Notes: generated by a model not told the origin, from the letters alone. A stretch of 64,000 bases of DNA from Colius striatus (GCF_028858725.1 NC_084761.1:33510501-33574500); one strand, 5' to 3'; positions 1 through 12,025 are shown, counted from the stretch's first letter. Numbers and translations are program-made.

Positions 1-1446
1 AATAAAGCTACAGATAAGCTGTCCTTTCAAAAATCTAGAACACACATAATCTGAAGCAGTCCACTTTTCACGTTTTCCAGGGCTAAAGGCTTTTTTACAA
101 CTACTTAACCTCTTCTCATGATTTACATAAAAGTTTTACATGCCCCCATCTAATTCCAAGGGAATTTCCTTTTCCTTCTATACAGGAGTAAAGTAGCAAT
201 CTTTTTCTTTTCTTTTTAAAAATTGAATAACAAATCTGTATTTCTGTACTATGAAGTGAATAATCTAGCTGATTGAAATGGCTCAAAATGACTCCTTAGG
301 AAATTCTGTACCTGCTCTTGTTTTTTTTTTAAGAAATGTCGCCTTTTTACAAAATGGTCCTCCAGATTAAAGTAGCATTGCTGCAGTGGTTTTGGACATT
401 GATTTACAATAGAGCTGTATATTGTTTGAAAGGAGGAGGTCTGGAGGGCAGTACTCAGAACAAAGCTACTGTGGCTTTTATAAAGTCAATAACATGTTGC
501 AAAAAGCCCTGTGCTACAGAACAGCTCTGCTTCCCTAATGGGAAACCCAGTGCCTTCTATCTTGTACCTTAATGTACCTGATATTTGAACTTCTCTCTCC
601 ACACCATAATCATGAAAGTGGTTTAAGCCAACACTTATTACTTTGTAGTTGATTAGCAAGGAGTACATGGGAACAGTCAGCTGCCATGGCCAAGCCATGG
701 GAAGACAATCATTCCAAAGCATCTCCTCACAGTTCAGCTAGTCAAGCCAGCAAGGAAGGACACTCGGAAGTTGATGTTCTGCACAGGATTTGCCTCCAAC
801 TGCTTTAAACTCAATTTCCCATTTCCCTTTTAAACTCCACACCAGATTACAACTGGAAATAGGAGATCTAAATCTATTCATTGTACAAATAGACCTTAAA
901 CCAGTCCAGTCCTCCTGCTCATAGAAACCTGCACTGGCAGAACACACTAAGGAGGTAAAATGGTAGACTTAAGGCATCAATACCCTATTCCTATCCACCA
1001 CTGCCTTCTTCTTGGCTTCCACACAGAGCACCATTCCACAGTGGCCTTATCACATTAACAGAATATACACAACTATGGAGAGGATTTTGGGTGGAATGAA
1101 GGATCTTCACCAATCTAGTGAAGGGAACAGAGAGAATAGAAGTTTTGTTTGTTCTATGCTGTACCTGGAAGCAGTCAGTAACTCAGGAGAAGCCAGTCCA
1201 GGGCCTTTGTCCAGCAGCTGCCTCTGTCTTTAACTTCCCATCTCTCTCGCTGTGCCACTGTTTATGAAATTGTAATGATAGTAGTAAAACAAACACAAAT
1301 AAATAATGGATGGATGAATACATCTTGGAATGAATAAATCATGGGAGTCATGCTGACTTTTAAGAGTAAGAGTGGTAGTTCATGCTTGAGAGGGACTGTA
1401 ATGGGGGATTTCTCCTGGATCCACCAGTATTTGCACTGTGGTGCTG
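1..1446. other. intergenic DNA, no gene seen
   Basis: AT-rich single-copy-looking sequence. Short open frames occur on both strands but none resembles a known protein, none has splice signals that would chain it to another, and all are of the length expected by chance. No repeat family is recognised here. Confidence 0.6.
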
Positions 1447-1808
1447 CAGGCTGGTTTGACATGACAGCCGTTTGTGGTAAGGAGGAAGGGAGTGTAAAGA
1501 TAGCTCCTGTAAGAAGTTGCTTGAAATTCTCCCCAGCTCTGAGCCAGACCCACTTCTGGGGCTGAGCCTATTAGACGTCTCCATGATCACTTTTTAAGAA
1601 GAAGCCGGAAGAGGAGGCTTCTTCCTGTTTTTTTTCCTTCTGCTGCCCCCTCTTCTTTTCCAGCTGGTGGTGGTGCAAGGAGTGGAAAGAGAGAGAGAAG
1701 AGACCATGTGGACTCCAAGGTCAGTGATGGAAGAGGAGATGTGCTGGAGCAGAGACTCCCTTGAATGCTGTGGAGAGGACTGGTGAAGCACAGATTTGTT
1801 TGCATTTC

Positions 1809-1955
1809 ATTAAAGGCCCCACATCAGGAGTGGTAACTGATTTTGCTAAAGACTGCAAATCAGGGGCAGTGACTGACTTTGTTAAAGACCCTGCATCAGG
1901 GGCAGTGATTGTCTTCAATAAAGACCCCATGCTAGGGGCAGTGACTTTGGCCAGA
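1809..1955 (+). repeat. 36-bp tandem repeat inside LTR copy A
   Basis: Four units spaced exactly 36 bp apart; the shared core ATCAGGGGCAGTGA-type sequence starts near 1823, 1859, 1895 and 1931. Units differ at several positions, so the array is old relative to its own expansion. The same block is present in copy B at about 56260-56410 in reverse. Because 36 is a multiple of three, the array keeps any open frame open. Confidence 0.85.
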
Positions 1956-1959
1956 GGCC

Positions 1960-2262
1960 GTGTCCCGTGTGAGGGACCCCCTATTCACAGGAGCTGTAGC
2001 TGTGGGGAAGAACCCATACCAAAGAAACTCATTAAAATTATGCCCAGAAGAGGCCATGTCCTGAGGGAGGGACCCTGTATCTGCAGAAGCTGTAACCATG
2101 GCGAAGAGCTCACACCAGAGATATTCACTAAGGACTGTGTCCCGTGTGAGAGACACTGTATCAGCAGAAGCCGCAGTTGCTGGGAAGAACCCACACCAGA
2201 GAAGTTCGTTAAGAACTGTGTCCTGTGGGAAGGACCCTGTATCGGAACAGGGGAAGAATGCC
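1960..2262 (+). repeat. 81- to 96-bp tandem repeat inside LTR copy A
   Basis: Four units begin with GTGTCCCGTG-like sequence at 1960, 2056, 2137 and 2218, giving periods of 96, 81 and 81 bp. Each continues with AGGGACCCTGTAT, a GCAGAAGC-like block and GGGAAGAACCCACACC. All periods are multiples of three, like the neighbouring 36-bp array. Copy B carries the same array at about 55960-56240 in reverse. Confidence 0.8.
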
Positions 2263-2737
2263 AGGAGTCGTCCTCCTCTGAGAAGGGAGAAGCGGCAGAG
2301 CCCATCTGTGAGAGACTGACCACATCCCCCATTCCCTACTCCCCTAAGCCATTTGAGGTGGGAGGAGGTAGAGATATTGAGAGCAGTAAGCTGGGCCCAG
2401 GAAAAAAGGAGGGATGGGGGAGGGCGATCTTTAAGTGCTGGCTGTTTCTCAATCATCTTCCTCTCTTTTTGCTTTTGTTCTGTTCTGTTTCTTGTAGGTA
2501 GTAGAATAAACTTCCCTACTTTCCTCTCTTGAGTCTAGTGCTGGAGTCTGTTTTGCCCGGAACTGTAATTGGCAGAGAGCCCTCCCTGCTCTTGTCTTAA
2601 TCCAAAACAACCTTGGTTATCTTTTTCCTCCTATTTCACTGGGGTCTCTGCCATCCTAATGAGGGTGGGGGTGAATGGGGGGCATAGAGTGAAAGACTGT
2701 CGTGGCGCTTATGTGCTAGCTGGGCCAAAACATGACA

Positions 2738-5700
2738 AGGCCCAGGAGCAGGGTCTGCTGGGAGGGAGCAGCCCACATGAGAGGTAGTCTCCTACATCTA
2801 TGACCCTCTTGGGAGGCAGGACCCTTGACTGGAGGAAAATACCCATTTCAAGGGAAAACATACCCAAACCAAAACAGTAATCTGGATTAGTCCAATGTAT
2901 CCCTTCATTAACTGTTGGCATCCAGAGCGAGTTGAGCAAGGTCTGTGAAATCAGTACCTCTCCAGCCTCCCCAGCAGCCCTTCTCTCAACCATATGCTAA
3001 GCCGTGCAAATGAATTGCTTTGCTCCCTTTGTCCCTATGGGGCTTTCCACATCTTTTCTTGTAGCTGAAGGGAAAAAAAGTGAAGATTCCCTGCTAATGT
3101 AAAGTGTCATAGCTCCACAGGCTTCAGTTTTTTCCAGTAGAGGATCAGATGTTGATACAGCAGTGCTAGAGCAATAGGATTAGATTTATTCCCTATTTGG
3201 AGATGGCAGAAACTGTTAGAGAGTCTCTGATAAGGGTGCTGAATGAATGCTCTGGGCCATCTTTTTTTTGTCTCAAAATGAGAATGAGTCTGAACCAGTT
3301 TCTGATTCAGAGTGCAATCAGATCCGAACCCCAACAACTTCACTTACAGTTGCACCTTTACCAGGAGGACCTGCAACATTAAATGGTTCAAATTCCACCT
3401 GTGGCAGAAAGACCAGTGCAGAAGGAGATTGATAGCTACAAATAGCTAATTGCTATAGACAGCAAATAGCTAATTGCTCCGCAGCATATGTGAGGAGGGC
3501 ACTGGGACTGTCTAAAGAGAGAAAAATCTCAGGGTCTTTCCTGAGAGGCACTGCAGGTATCTGTGGTGCTGAGATACGCCACCACCTCCTATTGCCGGGA
3601 GCAACAGAACCATCCTGTTGTTTAGGGAAGATGTTCCGTGACCTCATTCTTGTCAAATATGATTCTGTCATATAAAAAAAGATTGAACAAATTGCCATCA
3701 GTAGACATTCAATTAAAAAGACAGACTTTTTAGATCTTGGCAGAGTCTAAATGAGTCAGTAGTGGACTAAATCAGATTGAGCACACCAGTAGGTACTCGC
3801 TTTCACTGTAGTTCAGAAGCAAGTCTGTCAGGTGGAACCAGCAAAATATTGCATAATCCCTTATTGTACCCAATCTTTCACAGAAATTCTGGTTGCTCTC
3901 AAGGAAATAGATTACCTGAGTATTCAATGCACTCTCAATTTTTTCCATTTTACTACATTTACTAAATTTTTGCTAAAAAATTAGGAAGCACCTTAACAAA
4001 GCATGTTTGTCTGCTTATGCTCCCTTCAACAAGAAAAAAATCTATTCTAATTCAAATTAATATAGATACTAAAATATATAATAACTTTTAATTGCAGATG
4101 CTTCAGTTAACTAGTTCTATAGTATATATACACACACATCATATATAGTACATATTATATATAACAGAGCATATTATCTATAACAGATCTTTTAGTATGT
4201 TGTAGTATAGTACAGCATATACACTCTATAATATATAAATACAGTCTATGTGGTATATAATATATGTAAAATATTGTATCTATACATAAAATTATTTAGA
4301 ATTACATTTTCTGAAAATATAATGCTTTGAAATTATTTGTATGTAGTGCTTGTTAAGATGATTCATTATTTAAGTCAATAAAGTTACTTTGCAAAACACA
4401 AACATGCAGCATTGTGCTTTCTGCAGAATCGTAAAAGAATCATTGATCTTTCAAAGCAGATCTATCAAACCAGTCACAGAAATCTCTCTAAGGTATGCAA
4501 TAAAATATAAAAGAAAACAATCCAAAATTGGTGAAGTTGTAATATTAAATATTAAATTTATGGTAAAGGAACTCAACCTAAAAATATTGACAAAATTGCT
4601 GGTACAATTTAAGGAGATTTAGCCAAAAGGTAATTACTAAAACAGGACACCAAAGTAAAAGCGTATTTCAAGAAAAAGTGTTACTCTTTATATTCAATCT
4701 CAGATTCTAAGGCCTTCATAATTGCCAGAGGTTATTGTGTTTTGTTATTGCCCGATAAGAAACATTTAATTACCTTGGTGATAATTTTGCACAAAATGCT
4801 CTAGAAATGCAAACTGAATGAATCATCGTTAACTCAGAGTGTAAAATATCTGTCTCCAAAAAGTGTATTGCTTTAAAATAAAAAAGGAAGTTGAAGGTCT
4901 CTTTCAAAGTCAGACTAAGAAACTTTTCAATAAGTCAACAGCAGTTAAAGCTCAACTTAACAATAGACAGGCAACTTTCATTTTACATAATAAGAAAAAC
5001 CTGCAACAGGTTTTGTATCCCACTGTGATGTATGTTGTTCCTTTTGTGATTGCTCCAGTTTTACAGAGAAAATATGCTGCAAAACTAAGTCTAACCTAAG
5101 GACTTGGATGTGCCTCCCACAGTTGCTCATGCCCCAGCCACATCCTGATTCTTATTTGTTGGATCCTGCCTCTATGAAGCCCTAGATCCCTTGCTGTGTG
5201 CAAAGTTTGAGGGAAGTGAATTTAGGCACCTGAGCCAGAAGAAGGAACTATTGTAACTGCTGAATTTTAGCTATGTCCCTAATTTAGGCACCTGAGCAAT
5301 CAGGATTTCTCAATGTGCATAATTCTTTGCAATCTTCATAAAGCTGAGGCTTCTGTCACAAGATCTTGACGCATGTACCAGGTTTAGGCTGTAGTCTGTG
5401 CAGATATGCTATGGTGCATTAACTATGGACGCTATCTTTTCTTGCTTCCTTTTAAGCTCCCTTGCACCCAACCCACAGGCCGAAACCTATCTTTTCGTTA
5501 CATTTTTTTTGTATATTAGTTTGGTTTATGTGGAAACTGTCCTTCAAGCTATGCAATATGTACTTATGCATGTACTTTTATTTCATTCCTTCAATACTGT
5601 TTTAACATCCTGGCCACATTTAATCTAATGTGAATAAGGAATCCCCAAAATCATTTAGTTTCTACAAGTTTTGTCGATACAAACAGGCAAGTAAAAAGGA

Positions 5701-5942
5701 AACCCTACTCAAGAAAACCTACTGTTGCACTGAGGGAAAGGCAGCAACATGCTCTCACACATTATTGGACAATGAAGAATCTATGCGGGGAACGGGGGCT
5801 AAAGAGACATTTTTGAATAACACTACAGTGGGGAAAACATCCAACTAAATTTACACCTTCTAAAGTCCATGCTAAAATCCACTGATTATAACTGAAACAT
5901 AGACTTCAATAGTTTCTGTTCTTAGAGAAGTCATAGCATAAG
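2738..5942. other. intergenic DNA, no gene seen
   Basis: No recognisable coding exon. It includes an AT-rich TA-repeat stretch (annotated separately) and two short copies of a TTTAGGCACCTGAGC motif about 66 bp apart near 5221 and 5283. That motif may be a remnant of an old interspersed repeat, but I cannot assign a family. Confidence 0.55.
4070..4290. repeat. AT-rich degenerate (TA)n low-complexity tract
   Basis: Long runs of TATATA-like sequence interrupted by short unique pieces, including ATATATACACACACATC and repeated ATATTATATATA segments. This is a decayed dinucleotide microsatellite. No function is apparent. Confidence 0.75.
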
Positions 5943-6215
5943 AGAATCACAGAATGGTAGGGGTTGGAAGGGACCTTTGGAGATCATCTAGTCCAATCCC
6001 CCTGCAGAAGCAGGTCCACATAGATCAGGTCACACAGGAATGTGTCCAGGAAGGTTTTGAAGACCTCCAGAGGAGACTCCACACCCTCCCTGGGCACCCT
6101 GTGCCAGGGCTCTGTTACCCTCACAGTAAAACAGTTTTTCCTTATATTTAAATGGAATTTCTTGTGTACCAGCTTCTTCCCATTACACATTGTCTCATCT
6201 TGACTCCTACTTCAT
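5943..6215 (-). mobile_element. CR1 LINE fragment, 5'-truncated
   Basis: Reverse complement of the CR1 3' end. The AATCACAGAATGGTAG tail side is on the left, followed by the diagnostic GTTGGAAGGGACC, GATCATCTAGTCCAA, AGATCAGGTCACAC, and the block corresponding to tgtgccagggctctgt. Similarity fades after about 6200. It is a dead retroposon remnant with no reverse transcriptase left. Confidence 0.9.
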
Positions 6216-6730
6216 CTTCTCCCTCTGTGCCCCATAAGGGTTTCCAGAGCAGAGTCAAAAACTGTAAAATTGTTTAATAGAGGGTAGTTTTATTCTACAA
6301 ATATACTCTACATTTATGTAACCAAATAGCTCTCTCATGAGATTTGTCCTCTTTGTTAGATCTAGGTGTTTCCTTACAAATAAATGACAAACTATTACAT
6401 GAGAATTAAAGGAGCAGACACTGATCAGAACTGCAATGGTCTCAATATCTTATCCATGTTCCTATGATGTCCATATTTACCAAAATAACTTTTAGTTTAT
6501 AGCCCTTTCTACTATGTCATCATATTCAAAGCAGAAAAGGCAAACTATTTTTTTTCATTCTTAACAGAAGTGCCTCCATTCTCTGTAGTATCTGTCATTG
6601 ATCTTTGACTTCGAACTCCAAAAGGTTTACCTCTTAGCTGCTTGTAGAACTCTACAGTGAATTAAAGGAATAATTCCGTCTTGAGAAAACCTGATGGACA
6701 TTAAACTACTCAGTACATTGCAAGACACTT
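6216..6730. other. spacer between two CR1 fragments
   Basis: AT-rich sequence with no open frame of note, no splice-bounded exon and no recognised repeat. Confidence 0.5.
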
Positions 6731-6893
6731 CATAGAATCATAGAATGGTAGGGTTGGAAGGGACCTTTAGAGATCATCTGGTCCAACCTCCCTGCAGAAG
6801 CAGGGTCACCTAGATCAGGTCACATAGGAACATGTCCAGGTGGGTCTTGAAGACCTCCAAGGAAGGAGACTCCACAACCCCTCTGGGCAGCTT
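6731..6893 (-). mobile_element. CR1 LINE fragment, 5'-truncated
   Basis: Starts with the CR1 3' tail in reverse (TCATAGAATCATAGAATGGTA) and runs through GTTGGAAGGGACC, the CTGCAGAAGCAGG block and the GAAGACCTCCAAGGAAGGAG block. It stops at GGGCAGC. Close to the family consensus, so younger than the copy at 32495. Confidence 0.92.
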
Positions 6894-8120
6894 AGTTTCT
6901 CCTAAGTTTCTTGCTTAGTTTCTCCTGGCAGCTTCTTTGGCAAAAAGAAGGTGAATTTCAAGAAGGTAAAAAGTGATTTAAATTTGCCAGTCTTTTTAAT
7001 GAGAATTAAGAACAGACAACCACAGTGCTATTTTAGCTTTAAGTCTTCAAGGCTCATGTCTTTAGCATCATAGAAATCCTCAACTAAATTAGTTTTTTAA
7101 AGTTCTGACTTTAAGGTCCAAAATTCACCCAATGCAGATTCACAGTGTATACGACTTCCTTGCATGCTTTACATGTTAGTAAGAAAACAACAGTGTTTGT
7201 AAGATTTCTGAAAATCATTTATTTTTTAAAAGAGAAAAAAAATCTTTAGTAGATGTTCTGTAATAACTTCAATATTTTTTAAAATATCCAAATAGGTTAC
7301 CTTTTACCATAAAAAGAACTCATCAAAACCAGCTTCACATTAATCTCCAATGCAATTCTGGTTATTTCAGTTGAATTGCATCAGACAGAACCGGGCTCTT
7401 AGTATTCTGCAGTTTCTAGGTTCTTAAATCCAAAAACACTACATAAGGCTAGATCTATAAAAAAATATGTTCCTTGTACTTCTGCACAGTACATTTTAGT
7501 TTCAAAAAAGGAATAAAGTAAAATTCTTTATAAATATTATTCAATATGTAACTTATTGGTCTGAGAATAATACTCCTCAAATTTCTTACTAAGAAGATGA
7601 CATAATCTGACTTCTAGTAAAATAATTAATCAAAAGGTGATTTCCACTTAGGATGGCTGTTACTTCTGATATATTTGCTATGTTAGGTTTAAAATATTGG
7701 AAGATTTTTCCTGGGCAGATCTGATGACTCAAGGACTGATTATCAAATAGCAGAGAAACAGTAAATTTTAACATGATAATAACCTGCTTCCCTGCCAAAA
7801 AAACCCCACAGCAAACCAAGCCCCCCAAAAAAACCAAAAAAAACCCCAAAATATTTCAGATTTTTCTGACTTTACTCAAATGGTTTAGAGAGAAGGTAAG
7901 TATTAAACAAAAATTTAAGGAGAACAGGTCTGGTATACTGTTACACCAACAAGGACTTTAGGGGGGGAAAAAAAATCAGCTTATTTCTTTATTTACGATG
8001 TACATTCCAGATCGGAGTCTACCTGGTCTAGAAGTGTTTTGTTTGTTTCACTCAAAGGCACTAGAGTCTTCTTCTCAGCTAAAATTAAGAAGCTAGATCA
8101 TTTTCTTTTGGGAATAAACA
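6894..8120. other. intergenic DNA with an A/C-rich low-complexity patch
   Basis: No gene seen. Near 7795-7850 there is an A-rich patch with runs of C (AAAACCCC-type), which accounts for the short lysine/proline-rich open frames on both strands there. Confidence 0.5.
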
Positions 8121-8546
8121 TGTCCCTGGCGTCATGTTGCCGATACTGGCAACATCACCAGGCCGCCTGTATGGATCACTCAGCCCATCGACCACTGAGG
8201 GGACAAGATCACTGCATACTCAGTATGGATGATGCTTTATTCCAGCTTTATTGCTTGCACCATGCTCTTTTATCTGCTAACACAAGCATCTCCTTTCACT
8301 CCACCCTGTGCCCACCTCTTCTGTACTCTCCATCTCTCCTGTTACTGCCCGAGATCTTCCAGGCACCTACAACATTGGCATTTGGTGGATGGGGGAGGAG
8401 GTGGGGCACAGAGCAACAGTACACTGCTTCTGCTCTGTCTGAGGCGGATACCTTGCCATCACACCAGCTGGCAGCAACGCCAAAGAGGAACATCACATTT
8501 TCTTTTGCTGTGCATCATTTGTTACTTGACATGCTTCCTTTAAGAG
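8121..8546 (-). mobile_element. possible solo LTR of a short-R endogenous retrovirus (candidate)
   Basis: On the minus strand a TATA-like ATAAAAG (about 8268-8274) is followed within some 20 bp by AATAAA (about 8249), with a second AATAAA (about 8237). Then comes a GC-richer stretch ending in GCCAGGGACA at 8121. A TATA box that close to the polyadenylation signal resembles the compact U3-R-U5 layout known from alpharetrovirus-like LTRs. The region is also locally richer in GC than its flanks. The right (U3) boundary is a guess, no target duplication was found, and there is no second copy in the window. It could instead be ordinary unique sequence. Confidence 0.35.
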
Positions 8547-8554
8547 CAACTTAG

Positions 8555-11395
8555 GATTTAAGACACAAATACGAGGGTTTACCCATGTTTGCTGCAGTGT
8601 CTGGAGTACAAAAATGGTAGCTCACACATGAGGATTGTTTAATGATGCATCCAAATCTTTTAAAAACAGAAGCAAGATTGGCGGCCAAGTGTGAGTGATT
8701 TTGGGTTGGGGTATAGGCAGATGAACCAGAGCAACAAGATTATTCATCTTGTCTGAAACCTACCTTCTTCCTCACTTGTATGTTGATTCCTGCCTGAGAT
8801 ATTTCTAAACTAAAGAAGCTACAACATGTGCATTTGCACCCCACATCATGCAAGCTGTCTTCACTTATTGTCAGATTTTCTAGAGACCATTCAGCCTGAG
8901 TATGCATTTCAGTTAGACCTGCCATTAATGCAGACAGAGAATGAACTTACAATGGTATCTGGCATGGTAGAAAGTAGACTCTGTGATAATGCATCTCACA
9001 CTTCAGACACTTTAGATTCCTCCGAGACAGCTGCAACAACTTTGAGTGATTACTGTATCATCAAGCTGTGCATCATAGGTGAATTGGAAAGTTTGCTAAT
9101 GTAATAGTCATATTGGGGCTACAAAGAATAGCACTGCTTCTTTGCACCGTTTTACTTCAGTTGCTCTACCCTTACTTTCACAAAGTAGAGAAAACCCACT
9201 GGTATCCAACAGTTGAAACAAAATGTCATACTTGTTGGTCTATTCTGAGATCTACACAGAAATGGTTTCTAAAATTGGTTACAGATTTTAGGAGTCTTTT
9301 ATCCTTTAAAGTCATTGAACCAAATCTTTCCTTCCTTATTCACACTGATTAAATAGATCAAATGCCCATCAAATTAAGCAGGAATTAAATATGAGTTTCT
9401 CTTCATCAAAGAAGGAAAAGACAATAGGACTGTCCTCAATGGTAATTTAAAACACAGGTAAAACTAAGATGTTTTCCTTAAGGGATTTTCTTTCTGTATT
9501 AAGAAGGCAAACTCTTTAACAAGTTCTGACATGTATGTTAGTGCCAGATGCCTGCACAGCTGGCATACTTGCCAATCAGATGCTTTTCTTGCACTAGGTT
9601 CAGTTTATAAGAAAAGAAAATGTGTACTTTCAGGATTGAGATTTTGAGGTGCAAAGGACCAAGGAATGATGGTGACCACCTCGAAGGATGGTTTCAACAC
9701 TTCTCTATGGCAAGTAGCTTTCCACTTACTGGAGTTCAATTATTGTAAGAGAGTACAAGTTCTTCCAGCCAGCACAGCACAGCAGTGCTAAATGCTATTT
9801 TCTAGCAAGTCAGGAGCCACAGGGTTTGTTTTGTCTGTTCTGACAATAGTCATCACCAACTAAACTTAAATGCAATCAAATTTGACCAGTATGCAAGAAG
9901 AGAGCATAAGTGTGTGTGATTCAGATATGTCTTTATTTAGATTCACCTCTACTACAAAAGTGATTACCTGAGCATGAAACAGATCATTTTCTGGGCTCTG
10001 CAAGCTAAAATGAATATCCCAGAGACTGGAAAATGTACATCATATTGAAAAATAATTAAATTACGAGACCACACAGTAGTAATGCATCATTTATTTTAAT
10101 GTTTAAAAACCTGATTGAAGGAAAAGGGCACACATCTAAATATCTAGTAGACTCTTACTGTAGACTCATGTCATTACTTGAAGCTGTGAATTCTTAGATG
10201 TCTTTTGTGAAGGACAAAACCTCTGAACATCTGAAGGCACCAAACCCCTTCCATTGTAGGAAAGAAAGACATATCTGAAGAAGATTGTCATGTCAAATGT
10301 GGCTGATAATGTGTTAAATATGCATGGCAAGTTGGACAAAAAAAGTGAAAATGGATATTATGGTTAGCAAGATGTTAAGATTTGTGGTAGATATTTTCCA
10401 CTGTTGGAAATAAGAAATAATAATAAAAAAAAGAATGATCTCTTCTACTACGTAATGGAATATCCCTTTTGCAGTAACACTTCTTGCTTGCAGACATCAT
10501 GCTACAACATAAAACTGTTTGCCTCAAGGGTAGATCAAAGGATGCTGGCCACAGAAATTGCTAGGGAATGTGAGACAGAGTAGAGAGGTTTCTCTTCCAA
10601 AGCTATTTTCACTAAAATGACACCACTGGGCATATGTAGCCAGCCTACTTAGCCCAGGCTTGCACTTTTTCCTAGCAGTTCGGTTCATGCAACAACCGAT
10701 AAGAATAAAATCTTAGGTGGGAGGTCAGTACTGGGGTTTGTTTCTAGCAGCACTTGCAAAACCAGGTGGTTCTTTGGATGTGTGTGGTCAAGGCAGGGGT
10801 CAGAGCCCACCGCAGGCAGCAGAGAAGCCCTGGGGAATGTGCCTGCCTCACCAAGCAGCATGTTTCACACATGAGGAAAGCTGTTTCTTTGTCTCTGCCT
10901 CCTGAAGTCACACATATGTAAAAGAACCAGGCTGTAATTGTAATCTATTACATCTGTCAAAACATCTGGGGAATTGAATCTGGGATCCCTCCTGTATATC
11001 ATAGCAGGAACTTCGTGCATCTCTTCTTGAAGTGTTTAAAACTATAATCAAAACTCTGGCCTTCTTCATCTGCTTTGGGCTTCCGCAAAGAACAGACACT
11101 GAAAACACAAACCAGCTTCTCTAGAGAAGAATCTCACCACAGGCAGCCTTCAGTAGGCATAAAGGTACTGTAACTTACCTACAGCACAATATCTGTACTG
11201 AAGGCAGCAAAAGTGGGACGGGGCTGTGCTGCACACCAGGAGAACCTCACTGGCACTAGATATGAGCAGAACTGTTTCTGTTTTCTATTTAAAACTAGTC
11301 CTGCATCCTGTGGACAGTAAGAATGATGCTAAGTCAGAAAAAAAAACAGTGCTGCCTAGTTTTCTACATTCACTTTTGTATGTCATTGTTACAAT
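8555..11395. other. intergenic DNA, no gene seen
   Basis: AT-rich, no recognisable exon, repeat family or RNA gene. Open frames of 60-90 codons occur on both strands without similarity to known proteins. Confidence 0.55.
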
Positions 11396-11550
11396 CAGAG
11401 AATCCTAGAATGGTAGAGTTTAGAAGGGACCTCTAGAGGTCATCTAGTCCAACCCCCCTGCTCAAGCAGGTCCACCTAGATCAGGTCACACGGGAACGTG
11501 TCCAGATGGGTTTCGAAAACCTACAGAGAAGCAGACTCTACAACTTTGCT
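11396..11550 (-). mobile_element. CR1 LINE fragment, 5'-truncated
   Basis: Reverse-oriented CR1 3' end: AGAGAATCCTAGAATGGTAG, then AGAAGGGACC, GGTCATCTAGTCCAACCCCC, AGGTCCACCTAGATCAGGTC and the AACCTACAGAG block. Mutated relative to the younger copies. It lies about 250 bp left of the telomeric insert but is not part of it. Confidence 0.9.
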
Positions 11551-11803
11551 ATGGGTAATTATATAGAAATTTAATTATTATAGTAATTTCTTAACAATAA
11601 AAACATTTTATTATAATTGTTTGTTGGTTGGGTTTGTTCTTTATTTAATTGGAGAAAGTGTTTCTCTACATGTCCTTTATTGGTCATTTTTATGGTCAGG
11701 ACTGTTTAAAAAGTGAGAAAGGCATTCAAACAGGGCTTCTATTTAATGCTTCATCCATTTTCTATCTAAAGTAATAATAAAGATTTTGAGTGGCAAAATA
11801 TAA

Positions 11804-11853
11804 AATACATTCACATATGCAAACATAAATAATTTCAGTAACCATATAACTCT
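11804..11853 (+). repeat. left copy of 50-bp direct repeat flanking the telomeric insert
   Basis: Starts AATACATTCACATATGC and ends CATATAACTCT. It is identical to 15515-15564 at 49 of 50 positions; the single difference is T at 11839 against C at 15550. It lies immediately outside the first degenerate telomeric repeat. The pair has the layout of a target-site duplication but is far longer than those left by LTR elements or typical LINE insertions. Confidence 0.93.
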
Positions 11854-12025
11854 AATCCTAACCACTAACCCTAACCCTAACCCTAACCCTAACCCTAACC
11901 CTAACCCTAATGGACTAACCCTAACCCTAACACTAACCCTAAACGTAACTCTAAACCCTAACCCTTATGACCCTAACCCTAATCCTAATGACCCTAACCC
12001 TGACCCTAATCCTAACCCTAATAAC
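11854..12025 (-). repeat. interstitial telomeric repeat array, (CCCTAA)n on plus strand
   Basis: Seven uninterrupted CCCTAA copies at 11869-11910, with degenerate copies on both sides (CACTAA, CCTAAT, TGACCCTAA, AAACGTAACT). The G-rich TTAGGG strand is the minus strand, so the array sits at the 3' end of whatever the insert carries on that strand, as at a natural chromosome end. Variant repeats concentrate towards the body of the insert (right side), the arrangement usual in proximal vertebrate telomeres. Further isolated telomeric motifs occur at about 12180-12195 and 13320-13335. Confidence 0.95.

Larger units (their letters stand above)
1447..2737 (+). mobile_element. solo LTR of an endogenous retrovirus (family 1, copy A)
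   Basis: About 1.29 kb matching the element at 55481-56747 along its whole length in the opposite orientation. The left terminus is eroded: the expected TGTCAT is replaced, and similarity begins at GGTTTGACATGACAG (1453). The right terminus is intact, GGGCCAAAACATGACA ending at 2737. A polyadenylation signal AATAAA lies at 2505-2510, with a TTTAAG TATA-like box about 75 bp upstream, so the LTR reads on the plus strand. No internal retroviral genes or second LTR are present, so it is a solo LTR left by recombination. No convincing target duplication remains (AGGCC follows the right end; CAGGC sits near the damaged left end). It also contains two internal tandem-repeat blocks, annotated separately. 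Confidence 0.85.

Noticed and set aside
1932..2456. 174-codon minus-strand frame in the same LTR
   Set aside because: Opposite-strand shadow of the same tandem repeats.
1761..2501. 246-codon open frame as a protein-coding gene
   Set aside because: It lies wholly inside a solo LTR and is produced by in-frame tandem repeats; there is no similarity to retroviral or host proteins and the equivalent region of copy B does not keep the same full frame.
8039..8554. 171-codon frame at 8039
   Set aside because: No similarity recognised, mixed codon use, no splice context; overlaps the possible LTR on the other strand.
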